DNA from: CADEED01 sp035765415
GTDB lineage: Bacteria > Pseudomonadota > Gammaproteobacteria > Steroidobacterales > Steroidobacteraceae
DNA: 64,000 nt
Reading direction: 5' to 3'
Assembly: GCA_035765415.1 (NCBI GenBank)
Contig: DASTXR010000088.1
Location: 62,001 to 126,000, forward strand
The position numbers and the translations under genes are program-made. How positions within the stretch are numbered: the first letter of the stretch is position 1; every line of letters begins with the position of its first letter. Shown in pieces: positions 8,448-17,504 of this stretch. Under the pieces are notes generated by a model that was not told the DNA's origin, searched no databases, and was given only the letters and a program-made list of their open reading frames with translations.

Positions 8448-8972
8448 TCACGCAATATTTCGCAGAGAAGCTGCTCGCAAAATGCCGATGATGGTCTTGC
8501 CGTCGGTGAGCTCCCCGCTGCGGGCTTTTTCGACGGCCAGCGCGAGCGGCCACCATTCGACCTCGAAGACTTCACCGACTTCCGGCGTGGAGGCTGTCGG
8601 CGTCAATTCCGTCGCCAGGTAGAGATGGATGACCTCGGTGAACACGCCGGGCGAGCTGAAATAGGCGCCGAGCGACTTCCAGGACGCGGCCAGCACCGAT
8701 CCTTCCTCGGCGAGCTCCCGTCGCACGGTGACCTCGGGAGGCTCATCCGGCTCGAGCTTGCCCGCCGGCAGCTCATAGATGTAGCCGCCTGCGGCATGAC
8801 GATACTGGCGCAGCAGGCAGATGCGGTCCTCGGCATCGATGGCCACGGCCGCCGCGCCACCCGGATGCCGGACGATCTCGAGCGGCAAACGCACGCCATT
8901 GGGCAGGTCCACGGTGTCGACGCTCACCTTGATGACGCGTCCTTCGAAGATGTCTTTGCGGTCTACGAGCAT
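8448..8972 (-). CDS. Nudix hydrolase, ADP-ribose pyrophosphatase-like
   Basis: A 174-residue enzyme of the NudF type, which splits ADP-ribose and related nucleoside diphosphate sugars into two monophosphates. The Nudix box runs from GKLEPDEPPEVTVRRELAEE and holds the catalytic REL-x-EE core with the spaced Gly and Glu. The Gly normally two residues after EE is Ser here (EEGSV). N-terminal strands (FEGRVIKVSVDTVDLPNG) fit the NudF swapped domain. ATG at 8972 begins the conserved part (MLVDRKDIFEG); an upstream in-frame start at 9011 would add an atypical leader. Confidence 0.88.
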   Translation of the reverse strand: MLVDRKDIFEGRVIKVSVDTVDLPNGVRLPLEIVRHPGGAAAVAIDAEDRICLLRQYRHAAGGYIYELPAGKLEPDEPPEVTVRRELAEEGSVLAASWKSLGAYFSSPGVFTEVIHLYLATELTPTASTPEVGEVFEVEWWPLALAVEKARSGELTDGKTIIGILRAASLRNIA

Positions 8973-9269
8973 CGGGCGAGTGTACCTGCATGAGGAAGGC
9001 GCGCGTCTCACGTACGACGGCTCCCACAGTAGTAAGACGATGGCGGAAGAATTGTTTGCCGCGCTCGATGCGTCCGTGCAACAGTCGCCCGGATGCTTGT
9101 ACGGGCCGACGACTCGCGCTCATAATCCGCGCACGCGGGCGTCGTGCAAAACGCTGCGAAAATCGAGATCAAAAAGGCGTCACATTCCGGACCGATTCGG
9201 GCGTGACGGGCGTCACGCTCGCGGGGACGTACGCCTAATATCCACCGCCTTTCATATATTGTTGTATTG
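8973..9269. promoter_or_regulatory. divergent intergenic region between the Nudix gene and the helicase gene
   Basis: About 297 bases with no convincing gene. It must hold the promoters of both divergent genes. The last 30 bases before the helicase start are AT-rich (TTCATATATTGTTGTATTG), unlike the surroundings. A perfect 7-bp inverted repeat, GCGTGAC with GTCACGC separated by four bases, lies at 9201-9218 and could be an operator or a hairpin. No firm -35/-10 pair was assigned. Confidence 0.4.
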
Positions 9270-11357
9270 ATGTCTACGGGCGAAAAACTCGGAAGTCTGA
9301 ACGCTCCGCAACGCAAGGCGGTGACTTACGGTGAGCCTCTTCCCGGTGGGAAGGGTTTTCGCGCAGGTCCGCTGCTGATCGTCGCCGGCGCGGGCACGGG
9401 CAAGACCAATACGCTCGCGCATCGCGTGGCGCACCTCGCCATGAGCGGCGTCGATCCGGCGCGCATCCTCATGCTCACGTTCACGCGTCGCGCCGCGCTC
9501 GAGATGAAGCGCCGCGCCAACGAGATCATGCGCGAAGCCTTCGACGACCAGCTCGGCGGCAAGGCATCCGCGATCTCGCAGCGGCTCACCTGGGCCGGCA
9601 CCTTCCATTCCATCGGCAACCGCCTGCTGCGGCACTACGCCAAGCACGTGGGCCTCGATCCGTCTTTCAGCGTGCTCGATCGGTCCGACTCGGCCGACCT
9701 GGTCGACACCGTGCGCACCGAGCTCGGCTATTCGGGCAAGGGCCAGCGGTTCCCGCGCAAGGACACCTGCCTCGCAATCTATTCCTATCGCGTCAACACG
9801 CAGAAGTCGCTCAAGGAAACGCTCGAGACGCAGTATTCCTGGTGCGCGCACTGGGAAGAGGACATCGCCAAGCTGCTGCGCGCCTACGTGGAGCGCAAGT
9901 CCCAGTGCCGCGTGCTCGACTTCGACGACCTGCTGCTCTACTGGCACGCGATGATGAGCGAAGACCGCATCGCCAAGTCGGTGTCGGCGCACTTCGACCA
10001 CGTGCTGGTCGACGAATACCAGGACACCAACAAGCTGCAGGGTGACATCCTCGCCGCGCTCAAGCCCGACGGGGCCGGTGTCACGGTGGTCGGCGACGAC
10101 GCGCAGGCTATCTACTCGTTCCGCGCCGCGGCCGTCGAGAACATCCTGGGTTTCCCGGACCGGTTCCGCCCGAAGGCCGAGATCGTCACGCTGGCGCAGA
10201 ACTTCCGCTCGAGCCAGAGCATCCTCGATTCGGCGAACGCCCTCATGGCGGAAGCGCCGCGCCAGCATCGCAAGCACCTGCTGTCGATGCGCGGCCAGGG
10301 GCCGCGGCCCAAACTGGTGACGGTCGATGATCTGCCCACGCAGGCGGAGTTCATCTGCACGCGTGTGCTGGCCTCGCGTGAAGCCGGCATTCCGCTCAAA
10401 CGCCAGGCGGTGCTGTTCCGCAGCGGCACGCACAGCGACGTGCTCGAGATCGAGCTGGCGAAGCGCAAGATTCCTTTCGTCAAATACGGCGGACTCAAGT
10501 TCCTGGAAGCCGCGCACGTCAAGGACCTGCTGGCGGTGCTGCGCTGGGCCGACAACCCGCACAACCAGATCGCGGGTTTCCGCGTGCTGCAGTTCATGCC
10601 CGGCATGGGCCCGGCGAATGCCAAGCGCGCGCTCGATCACTTCGTGGCCAGCAACTACCAGTGGAACGCGTTCGACAAGTTCGAGCCGCCCACCGAAGCA
10701 CGCGCGGCGTGGAAGAAATTCGGCGAGCTGTTCACGACGCTGGCCGATCCGAACCGCGAATGGCGCGGGCAGATCCACCTGGTGCGCGAGTGGTACAAGC
10801 CGCACATGGAGCGGCTGTACGACCACGTGCACACGCGCATCGGCGACCTCGACCAGCTCGAGTTGCTGTCCTCGCAGTATCAGACGCGCGAGCGGTTCTG
10901 CACCGAGATCACGCTCGATCCGCCGCATGCCACCAGCGACCTGGCGGGCCAGCCGGTCATGGACGAGGACTATCTCGTCATCTCAACCGTGCATTCCGCC
11001 AAGGGCATGGAATGGGACAACGTCTTCGTGCTCAACGTCGTCGACGGCAGCTTTCCCAATGAGTTTGCCAACAAGGCCGAGCTCGTCGAAGAAGAGCGCC
11101 GCGTGTTGTACGTGGCCATGACCCGCGCGCGCAATGAGCTCACCTGTGTCGTGCCGCTGCGCTTCCAGATCACGAGCCAGCCGAAGACGTCTGACGGGCA
11201 TGTTTACGGCGCCCGCAGCCGCTTCCTAACCGAAAAGGTCGTGAAGTGTTTCGACGAACAGACCTTCCAGGGCACGAACGTGGAAGTGAAGATCGAAGAA
11301 ACGCCGGCGGATTCGGGCACCATCGACGTGGCGTCCCGCCTCAAGCAGATGTGGTAG
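9270..11357 (+). CDS. UvrD/Rep-family ATP-dependent DNA helicase (superfamily 1)
   Basis: A 695-residue helicase that unwinds DNA 3' to 5' using ATP, probably in repair or replication restart. Motifs appear in the canonical order. Walker A is GAGTGKT (about 42-48), motif Ia LTFTRRAA, Walker B VDEYQDTNKLQ, motif III GDDAQAIYSFRAA, motif V STVHSAKGMEWDNVFVL and motif VI VAMTRARNEL. ATG at 9270 is used; the in-frame TTG just before it is not needed. At 695 residues it is in the size range of UvrD/Rep proteins. The stop codon touches the left arm of a long inverted repeat. Confidence 0.93.
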   Translation: MSTGEKLGSLNAPQRKAVTYGEPLPGGKGFRAGPLLIVAGAGTGKTNTLAHRVAHLAMSGVDPARILMLTFTRRAALEMKRRANEIMREAFDDQLGGKASAISQRLTWAGTFHSIGNRLLRHYAKHVGLDPSFSVLDRSDSADLVDTVRTELGYSGKGQRFPRKDTCLAIYSYRVNTQKSLKETLETQYSWCAHWEEDIAKLLRAYVERKSQCRVLDFDDLLLYWHAMMSEDRIAKSVSAHFDHVLVDEYQDTNKLQGDILAALKPDGAGVTVVGDDAQAIYSFRAAAVENILGFPDRFRPKAEIVTLAQNFRSSQSILDSANALMAEAPRQHRKHLLSMRGQGPRPKLVTVDDLPTQAEFICTRVLASREAGIPLKRQAVLFRSGTHSDVLEIELAKRKIPFVKYGGLKFLEAAHVKDLLAVLRWADNPHNQIAGFRVLQFMPGMGPANAKRALDHFVASNYQWNAFDKFEPPTEARAAWKKFGELFTTLADPNREWRGQIHLVREWYKPHMERLYDHVHTRIGDLDQLELLSSQYQTRERFCTEITLDPPHATSDLAGQPVMDEDYLVISTVHSAKGMEWDNVFVLNVVDGSFPNEFANKAELVEEERRVLYVAMTRARNELTCVVPLRFQITSQPKTSDGHVYGARSRFLTEKVVKCFDEQTFQGTNVEVKIEETPADSGTIDVASRLKQMW

Positions 11358-11464
11358 GGGCAGCCCCCTTTTCCTAGCAAAAGGGGTCAGCCCTCAAGGG
11401 GACTGACCCCTTTTTCTTGGGATACGAGGACTGACCCCTTTTGCTAGGAAAAGGGGGCTGCCCC
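11357..11464. repeat. REP-like inverted repeat, two perfect 34-bp arms, between convergent genes
   Basis: Arms 11357-11390 and 11431-11464 are exact reverse complements. Each begins GGGGCAGCCCCC, continues through CCTAGCAAAA and ends GGGGTCAG. The 40-base centre holds another CTGACCCC and a CCCT/AGGG pair, so nested hairpins can form. The left arm starts on the last base of the helicase stop codon, and the right arm ends one base before the stop of the opposing RRM gene. The element can fold in both transcripts and may serve as a bidirectional terminator. Related copies lie at 28904, 38898, 40322 and 50905-51019. Confidence 0.9.
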
Positions 11465-11465
11465 T

Positions 11466-11750
11466 TCAGCGGCGGAACGGACCACCGCCGCCCTGGCGCG
11501 GGCGCGGCGGACGTTCCTGCGCTTCATTGACGCGCAGCGGACGGCCATTCATCTGGTATCCGTTGAGACCCTGGATCGCGGCTTGGGCTTCGCCGGATCC
11601 CATCTCAACGAAACCAAATCCACGGGGCTTGCCCGTTTCGCGGTCGTTGATCAGCTTGACGGAATCAACCTTGCCATGGCGCTCGAAGAGCACCTTGATG
11701 TCTTGCTCGGTCGCGGAGAAGGGCAGATTGCCCACGTAGATCGTCGTCAT
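11466..11750 (-). CDS. RNA-binding protein with single RRM domain
   Basis: A 94-residue protein made almost entirely of one RNA-recognition motif. RNP2 is IYVGNL (residues 3-8) and RNP1 is RGFGFVEM (about 43-50), with the aromatic residues that stack on RNA bases. The tail is Pro/Arg/Gly-rich (PPRPRQGGGGPFRR) and probably disordered. Such bacterial glycine-rich RRM proteins bind single-stranded RNA and are often cold-induced. ATG at 11750 begins the RRM; the upstream extension of the frame is atypical. The region upstream, up to 12040, is free for its promoter. Confidence 0.92.
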   Translation of the reverse strand: MTTIYVGNLPFSATEQDIKVLFERHGKVDSVKLINDRETGKPRGFGFVEMGSGEAQAAIQGLNGYQMNGRPLRVNEAQERPPRPRQGGGGPFRR

Positions 11751-12040
11751 CCCAGACTTCTCGCTCAAAAGCGGACAGCGGCAGGAGATGCGGTCCCCTG
11801 CATGTACCGCGGACAATTACCAACAGGTCGAGGCGGCCTGCACCGTAGTTCGTGGACTTCAGGGGATAAAACCGTTAGACGCATCGAACGCGACCGATGC
11901 TACTCCTCGTTTTGAGAAGCTGTAAACAACGGCCGGGAGGCTGGCCGAAGCAGCCCGGAAAGGCGCCAATTTCAGGCGTTTTCAGCCCTGATACCGTTCC
12001 CCGGTGTCGGCGTCCGTGCTTATGTCTATGGCGCCGGCGC
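11751..12040. other. intergenic region upstream of the RRM gene and downstream of speA
   Basis: About 290 bases with no convincing gene. It should contain the promoter and leader of the RRM gene (reading leftward). At 12030-12041 a perfect 12-base palindrome GGCGCCGGCGCC abuts the speA stop codon and may form a hairpin at the speA 3' end, but no T-run follows it. Confidence 0.35.
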
Positions 12041-14026
12041 CTACTCTAGATAGGCGTACCCGTTGAGCTCGCCTTCGTAGAACCGCTTGATGCCCTGTGA
12101 CTCGGCCACCGACATGCGTCCTTCGCGCACCGCCCGTTCGCAGTCGCGCGCCAGGGCCGGGTGCAGGTCGGCGACGTCGTACTCCATGTACTCCAGCACC
12201 TTGTTTGCCGTGTCGCCCTTGACGATTTCCTCTATCCACCAGCCGCCGTCATCGTGGAAGCGCACGTGCACGACGTGGGTATCGCCGAACAGGTTGTGCA
12301 GGTCGCCCAGCGTTTCCTGGTAGGCGCCGACCAGGAAGGCGGCGAGGTAGTACTCGTCCTGCGCCGTGATGGCGTGCAGCTCCAGCGTCTTCTTGACGTC
12401 CCGCTGGCTCACGAACCGGTCGATCTTTCCGTCGGAGTCGCAGGTGATGTCCGCCAGCACGGCCTTGCGCGTCGGCCGCTCGTTGAGCCGGTGGATGGGC
12501 ATGATGGGGAACAGCTGGTCGATGGCCCAGCTGTCGGGCAGCGACTGGAACACCGAGAAATTGCAGAAATAGATGTCCGAGAGGATGGACTCGAGCTCTT
12601 CGAGCTCTTCCGGCACCTCGTCCAGCTTGCGCGTGAGATCGCGCACCTTGGCGCAGGTGGCCCAGTACAGGCGTTCCGCCAGCCCGCGCTGCTCGAGCGA
12701 CAGCAGGCCGAGGTTGAACATCTGCAGCACCTGGTCTCGCGCGGTCTGGGCGTCGTGGTAACACTCGACCACGCGCCGCTCGGTCACCGTGCGGAACGCA
12801 TCCAGCAGGTCGCGCACCGGCTGCGGCAGCTCGCGTCCGTGCTGCTGGTCTTCCTTGCCCGTGACCTTGAACTGATCGAGCGCCGAGCTGCCGAGCGTGT
12901 TGAAGATGAGCACGCTGTGATGCGCAGCGATGGCCCGCCCGGATTCGCTGACGATCATCGGGTGGGCGATCTTGCGCGTGTTGCACACGTTGGCGATGCG
13001 ATACACGACGTCGTTGGCGTATTCATTGAGCGTGTAGTTCATCGACGAGGAGAAGTTGGTGCCGCTGCCGTCGTAATCGACGCCGAGGCCGCCGCCCACG
13101 TCGATGTACTGCAGCCCCGCGCCTAACAACTTGAGCTCGGCGTAGACGTGCGCGAGCTCGTTGATGGCGTCCTTCACGCGGCGGATGTCCTGCAGCTGGC
13201 TGCCCGGATGGCAGTGCACGAGCTGCAGGCAGTCGAGCATGCCTTTCTCGCGCAGGATTTCCACCGCCTCGAGGATTTCCGTGATGAACAGGCCGAACTT
13301 GGACTTGTCGCCGGCCGAATCGCGCCACTTGCCCGAGCCTTCGCTCGCGAGTTTGACGCGCACGCCGATGCGCGGCCGCACGTTGTATTTCTCGGCGATG
13401 CGCAGGATGGCCGGCAGCTCGCTGAAGTTCTCGACGACGGGAATGATGGTGCGGCCGAGCTTGGTGGCGATGATCGCGGCTTCGAGGTAGCTGTCGTCCT
13501 TGAAGCCGTTGCAGATGATGAGCCGGTCCGGCGCATCGGCCGTCATGCCCATCACGCTCAGCAGTTCCGGCTTGCTGCCCACTTCGAGGCCGAAGCCGAA
13601 CGGCTTGCCGTAGCGGTACACCTCTTCGACCACGAGGCGCTGCTGGTTCACCTTGATCGGGAAGACGGCGGCGTAGCGATTCTGGTAGTCGTTCTCGGCG
13701 ATCGCCTGCGCGAAAGCATCGTGCAGATGTTTGAGGCGGTGCGCGAGGATGTCGGAGAAACGGACGACGACCGGTGCGGTCAGCTCGCGCTCCTTGAGTC
13801 CCTGCACGACGTCGAACAGGTCGATCTCGCGCTCGGCGTTCATGTCGGGACGCACCACCAGGTGGCCGGACGGATTCACGCAGAAGTAGCCCTTGCCCCA
13901 GGCGCTGACCTGGTAGAGCTCGGCGGAATCGTCGACCGACCAGGCGATGGGTCGTTCGGAGCGTCGCGCAATCGTTTCGGTTGCGCTCGCGGAGGGGTTT
14001 GGTTCGGCTGCCACGTTGGCGCGCAC
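12041..14026 (-). CDS. speA: biosynthetic arginine decarboxylase
   Basis: About 661 residues if it starts at the GTG at 14026; GTG at 14014 is an alternative, and no ATG is available. The length then matches E. coli SpeA (658). It converts arginine to agmatine with PLP, the first step of the agmatine route to putrescine. Visible family features are the PLP-Lys region FPIKVNQQR, the glycine-rich phosphate site (DVGGGLGVDYDG), and HCHPGSQ. The C-terminal half carries ECYHDAQTARDQ and the inserted helical bundle of this fold-III class. It lies 29 bases after the sulfurtransferase gene on the same strand. With the homospermidine synthase at 15711 it suggests a local polyamine pathway. Confidence 0.96.
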   Translation of the reverse strand: MRANVAAEPNPSASATETIARRSERPIAWSVDDSAELYQVSAWGKGYFCVNPSGHLVVRPDMNAEREIDLFDVVQGLKERELTAPVVVRFSDILAHRLKHLHDAFAQAIAENDYQNRYAAVFPIKVNQQRLVVEEVYRYGKPFGFGLEVGSKPELLSVMGMTADAPDRLIICNGFKDDSYLEAAIIATKLGRTIIPVVENFSELPAILRIAEKYNVRPRIGVRVKLASEGSGKWRDSAGDKSKFGLFITEILEAVEILREKGMLDCLQLVHCHPGSQLQDIRRVKDAINELAHVYAELKLLGAGLQYIDVGGGLGVDYDGSGTNFSSSMNYTLNEYANDVVYRIANVCNTRKIAHPMIVSESGRAIAAHHSVLIFNTLGSSALDQFKVTGKEDQQHGRELPQPVRDLLDAFRTVTERRVVECYHDAQTARDQVLQMFNLGLLSLEQRGLAERLYWATCAKVRDLTRKLDEVPEELEELESILSDIYFCNFSVFQSLPDSWAIDQLFPIMPIHRLNERPTRKAVLADITCDSDGKIDRFVSQRDVKKTLELHAITAQDEYYLAAFLVGAYQETLGDLHNLFGDTHVVHVRFHDDGGWWIEEIVKGDTANKVLEYMEYDVADLHPALARDCERAVREGRMSVAESQGIKRFYEGELNGYAYLE

Positions 14027-14055
14027 GATAGCAAATAGGGTTTGCAAGTAAACGC

Positions 14056-14910
14056 TTAGTACGCACCCGTGGCGACGGGACGGCGCGGATCGCGGATCCA
14101 TTCGCTCCAGGAACCGGCATAAAGTCGAGCGCCGGTGAGCCCGGCGTGCTCGAGCGCGAGCAGATGGTGGCAGGCGGTGACTCCCGACCCGCACATGGCG
14201 ATCACCGAGCTCGGCGCGATCGAGCCCAGCAGCGTGCCGAATCGCTTGCGCAGCACCTCGACGGGCAGGAATCGCCCATCGGCGCCGAGATTCTCGAGGA
14301 AGGGACGATTCCGGGCGCCCGGCACGTGGCCGGCCACCTTGTCGATGGTTTCGTTCTTTCCGGCAAATCGCTCCGCGCCGCGTGCGTCGATGAGCAGATT
14401 GCCGGGACGAAGCCGCAGTTCATCGACGCTTTCGCTGCTCACCCAGGCATCGGCGACGAGCGACAGGGTGAGCGCGCGCGGCTGCGGCGTGCGCGTCGAG
14501 GTGTCGACCGGCAACCCGGCGGCGCGCCAGGCGGCCAGGCCGCCATCGAGCACCGCGACGTTGCGCAAACCTGTCCAGCGCGCCAGCCACCACAGCCGCG
14601 CCGCGTACGCGGCATTTCCCTGATCGTAGGCGACGATCTGCCTGTCCGGGCTCACGCCCAGCTCGCCGAGACGCCGCGCGAAAATCTCGGGATCCGGCAG
14701 TGGATGGCGCCCGCTGGTTGCGGAAACGGGTCCTGACAGGTCGCGATCGAGATGCAGGTAGATTGCACCGGGCACATGCGCACGCGCGAATTCCGTCTCT
14801 CCCCACTGCACGTTGCCGAGGTCGAAGCGGCAGTCGAACAGGGTCAGGTCGTCACGTGAAAGGTGTTCGGAGAGTGTGTTCGCGTCGATGAGCGTGGTGA
14901 AATGGCGCAT
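14056..14910 (-). CDS. sseA: sulfurtransferase, 3-mercaptopyruvate sulfurtransferase/thiosulfate sulfurtransferase type
   Basis: A 284-residue two-domain rhodanese. The N-terminal rhodanese domain (about 8-125) contains HVPGAIYLHLDRD. The catalytic C-terminal domain (about 150-280) carries the active Cys in CGSGVTAC (about C240). The CG[ST]GVTA loop is the signature of mercaptopyruvate sulfurtransferases rather than thiosulfate rhodaneses (CRKGVTA). The enzyme moves sulfur from 3-mercaptopyruvate to a thiophilic acceptor. ATG at 14910 starts the family-like sequence. It diverges from the GST gene with 26 bases between them. Confidence 0.92.
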   Translation of the reverse strand: MRHFTTLIDANTLSEHLSRDDLTLFDCRFDLGNVQWGETEFARAHVPGAIYLHLDRDLSGPVSATSGRHPLPDPEIFARRLGELGVSPDRQIVAYDQGNAAYAARLWWLARWTGLRNVAVLDGGLAAWRAAGLPVDTSTRTPQPRALTLSLVADAWVSSESVDELRLRPGNLLIDARGAERFAGKNETIDKVAGHVPGARNRPFLENLGADGRFLPVEVLRKRFGTLLGSIAPSSVIAMCGSGVTACHHLLALEHAGLTGARLYAGSWSEWIRDPRRPVATGAY

Positions 14911-14936
14911 GCCGCATTTTACAATCCGGATCACAC

Positions 14937-15608
14937 ATGGCCATCGACGTTTACTGGGGTAGTGGCAGTCCATATTCGTGGCGTGTGCTGCTTGCGCTCG
15001 AACACAAGGGGCTCGAATACCGCAGCCACCTGCTGTCGCTCGCGATGCAGGAACACAAGACCCCGAGCATGATGGCGATCAATCCGCGCGGCCGCGTGCC
15101 CATTCTCAAGGATGGCGACTACGTGGTGTTCGAATCGCTGGCCGTTCTCTACTACCTCGAGCGCAAATATCCGGCGAAGCCCTTGTTTGGCGATTCACCG
15201 GAAGAAGGCGCGGTCATCATGCGCGTGTGCTGCGAGTACCAGGCGTATATCGAACCGCACGTCATGCGTATTACGCGCGCGTTGCTCAACCGGATCGGCG
15301 ATCCGCATTCCGACGAAAGCACCTACGCCATGCACATGATCGCGGGCGAGGCGCGCACCATCGAGGCCCGCCTGTCCAAGGGTCCCTGGATCGTCGGGGA
15401 ACGGCCGGGCGCGTCCGACTACATGATCTATCCCGGCATCAAACTGCTGCTGCGCGCTCTGGCGCTTCCGGAAGCGCGTGAATTGTCCTCGCGCTTTCTG
15501 CCGCTCGAATCCAATTACCCCGCGCTCGGACGCTGGCTGCATCGCGTCGAATCACTGCCCGGTTTCGAGCGAACCTTTCCGCCGCACTGGCGCGACGCCA
15601 CTTACTGA
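14937..15608 (+). CDS. glutathione S-transferase family protein
   Basis: A 223-residue cytosolic protein. The N-terminal thioredoxin-like domain (1-80) has the SPYSWRVLLAL helix start, the NPRGRVPIL cis-Pro loop and the FESLAVLYYLE glutathione-contact helix. The C-terminal helical domain includes GERPGASDYMIYP, equivalent to the SxAD capping box. It is unrelated in detail to the GST at 5137. It diverges from the sulfurtransferase gene within 26 bases, which may mean shared control of two sulfur/thiol-handling genes. The substrate is unknown. Confidence 0.9.
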   Translation: MAIDVYWGSGSPYSWRVLLALEHKGLEYRSHLLSLAMQEHKTPSMMAINPRGRVPILKDGDYVVFESLAVLYYLERKYPAKPLFGDSPEEGAVIMRVCCEYQAYIEPHVMRITRALLNRIGDPHSDESTYAMHMIAGEARTIEARLSKGPWIVGERPGASDYMIYPGIKLLLRALALPEARELSSRFLPLESNYPALGRWLHRVESLPGFERTFPPHWRDATY

Positions 15609-15710
15609 CATCTCCCGATCCGCGAAGAATTCTGTTTTCAGTCAAAGGCGGTGAGTGGCATCACCGGATGATGGTTGATACCCTCTCGCCCTGATTTGCA
15701 CGGGGTAATC

Positions 15711-17126
15711 ATGACTACAGCCAAGATTCACATCGAGTTTCCGGGTCGCATCGTTTTCATCGGGTTTGGCAGCATCGGCCAGGGCACGCTGCCGCTCGTA
15801 TTGCGCCACATCGGCATCCCGAAAGAGCGCATCACGATCATCACCGGTGACGATCGCGGCAGGAAAGTCGCGGAATCCTTTGGCGTGAAATTCGTGGTTC
15901 TGCCGCTCACGCGCGACAACTTCCGCCGGGAGCTCGACCAGTACATCGGTCGTGGCGATTTCGTGCTCAACGTGTCGGTCGACGTGTCCTCGATCGCGCT
16001 GATCAAGTTCTGCTGGTCCAAGGGCGCGATGTACCTCGACACCTGCATCGAGCCGTGGCCGGGCGGTTACACCGATGCCACCATTCCGCACGCCAGGCGC
16101 ACCAATTACGCGCTGCGCGAAGAGGCATTGGGGTTGCGCGCGAGCAATGCGCGCGCGCCCACGGCGGTCATCACTCACGGCGCGAACCCGGGCCTGGTCT
16201 CGCACTTCGTCAAGCAGGCGCTGCTCAACATCGCCGCGGACACGGGCGTCAACGCCGGTGCTCCGAAGTCGAAGGACGACTGGGCGCAGCTCTCGCGCTC
16301 GCTCGGCATCAAGGCCATCCACATCGCCGAGCGCGACACGCAGCTCTCGTCGAAGCCGAAGGAGTTCAACGAGTTCGTGAACACCTGGTCGGTGGACGGC
16401 TTCGTGAGCGAGGGCCAGCAGCCTTCCGAGCTCGGCTGGGGCACACACGAGAAGAATTTTCCGCGCGACGGCAAGCGTTTCGATTTCGGCTGCGGCGCGG
16501 CTATCTACCTCATGCAGCCCGGCGCGGCCACGCGCGTGCGCACCTGGACGCCCAGGGCCGGCCATTTCTTCGGCTTCCTCATCACGCACGGCGAAGCCAT
16601 TTCCATCGCCGACTACCTGACGGTGCGGCAGAGCTCCGAGGCGGTGTACCGGCCGACGGTGCACTACTCCTATCACCCGAGCGATTCGGCCATCGTCTCG
16701 CTGCACGAGTTCGCCGGCCGCAACTGGCACCTGCAGGACCGCCAGCGCATCCTGCTCGACGAGATCACCAGCGGCATCGATGAGCTCGGTGTGCTCCTCG
16801 CCGGCCACAAGAAAAATGCGTACTGGTTCGGATCGCAGTTGTCGATCGAAGAGGCGCGCAAGCTGGCGCCGCACAACAACGCCACCAGCCTGCAGGTCAC
16901 GGTGTCGTGCCTGTCGGGAATGATCTGGGCGATGGAGAATCCGAACGCCGGGCTCGTCGAGCCCGACGAGATCGACTACGTGCGCAACCTCGAGATCTGC
17001 AAGCCGTACCTCGGCACCATCACCGGGGCCTACAGCGACTGGACGCCGCTGCACGATCGCGAGCGGCTGTTCCCGGAAGATCTCGACAAGACCGATCCCT
17101 GGCAGTTCAAGAACGTCCGGGTGTGA
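15711..17126 (+). CDS. hss: homospermidine synthase
   Basis: A 471-residue NAD-dependent enzyme of the saccharopine dehydrogenase-like group. It makes sym-homospermidine from two putrescine molecules (or putrescine plus spermidine). The N-terminal Rossmann fold starts GRIVFIGFGSIGQGTLPLVL, with a GxGxxG-type loop. Conserved downstream features include DTCIEPWPGGY, THGANPGLVSHFVKQ, and EFNEFVNTWS. ATG at 15711 follows a GGGGT segment; the frame's upstream extension is not family-like. It stands alone after a 102-base gap, but its nearness to speA suggests that agmatine-derived putrescine feeds homospermidine production. Confidence 0.94.
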   Translation: MTTAKIHIEFPGRIVFIGFGSIGQGTLPLVLRHIGIPKERITIITGDDRGRKVAESFGVKFVVLPLTRDNFRRELDQYIGRGDFVLNVSVDVSSIALIKFCWSKGAMYLDTCIEPWPGGYTDATIPHARRTNYALREEALGLRASNARAPTAVITHGANPGLVSHFVKQALLNIAADTGVNAGAPKSKDDWAQLSRSLGIKAIHIAERDTQLSSKPKEFNEFVNTWSVDGFVSEGQQPSELGWGTHEKNFPRDGKRFDFGCGAAIYLMQPGAATRVRTWTPRAGHFFGFLITHGEAISIADYLTVRQSSEAVYRPTVHYSYHPSDSAIVSLHEFAGRNWHLQDRQRILLDEITSGIDELGVLLAGHKKNAYWFGSQLSIEEARKLAPHNNATSLQVTVSCLSGMIWAMENPNAGLVEPDEIDYVRNLEICKPYLGTITGAYSDWTPLHDRERLFPEDLDKTDPWQFKNVRV

Positions 17127-17135
17127 GGCGGCCGG

Positions 17136-17504
17136 TCAGCGTACCGGCCTGTCGTAATCCGCGGTGTAGTTAGAAGCGGTGCGCAGGCCGGCGAGCCTGA
17201 AGCCCGTGGCCACGACGATCGCGACCAGCGCGAATGACGCCGCCGCCAGTGCGCGGCGCGCGATCTCGCCCGGGGAGACGTAGTCCACGCGCTGCAGGTC
17301 GGGCAAGCCGAACACCAGCACCACCCACAGCGGCAGCAGGTAGATCACGGTCACCGCGGCCCGCGTCCAGAACTCCGCCGTGGTGCCCACCGGGCAGACG
17401 GCCTCGAGCAGCCTGTGCAGCGGCTGGTAGATCGCGAACACCGTGGCGCTGCTCAAGGCGAGGCTGATGGCGAGGGCGATGACGAGGGGAAAGAATTCGC
17501 TCAT
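17136..17504 (-). CDS. small integral membrane protein of unknown function
   Basis: A 122-residue protein with about three hydrophobic segments: residues 5-25 (PLVIALAISLALSSATVF), about 45-65 (AAVTVIYLLPLWVVLVFG) and about 82-104. It therefore sits in the inner membrane. I recognise no family. ATG at 17504 overlaps the stop of the fusion gene upstream by four bases, so it is the last gene of a coupled operon controlled from the GbsR-type regulator end. It ends ten bases from the stop of the convergent homospermidine synthase gene. Confidence 0.78.
   Translation of the reverse strand: MSEFFPLVIALAISLALSSATVFAIYQPLHRLLEAVCPVGTTAEFWTRAAVTVIYLLPLWVVLVFGLPDLQRVDYVSPGEIARRALAAASFALVAIVVATGFRLAGLRTASNYTADYDRPVR

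Noticed and set aside
9252..10928. A 558-residue minus-strand frame across the helicase gene
   Set aside because: Composition of a reverse shadow; the plus strand encodes all UvrD motifs.
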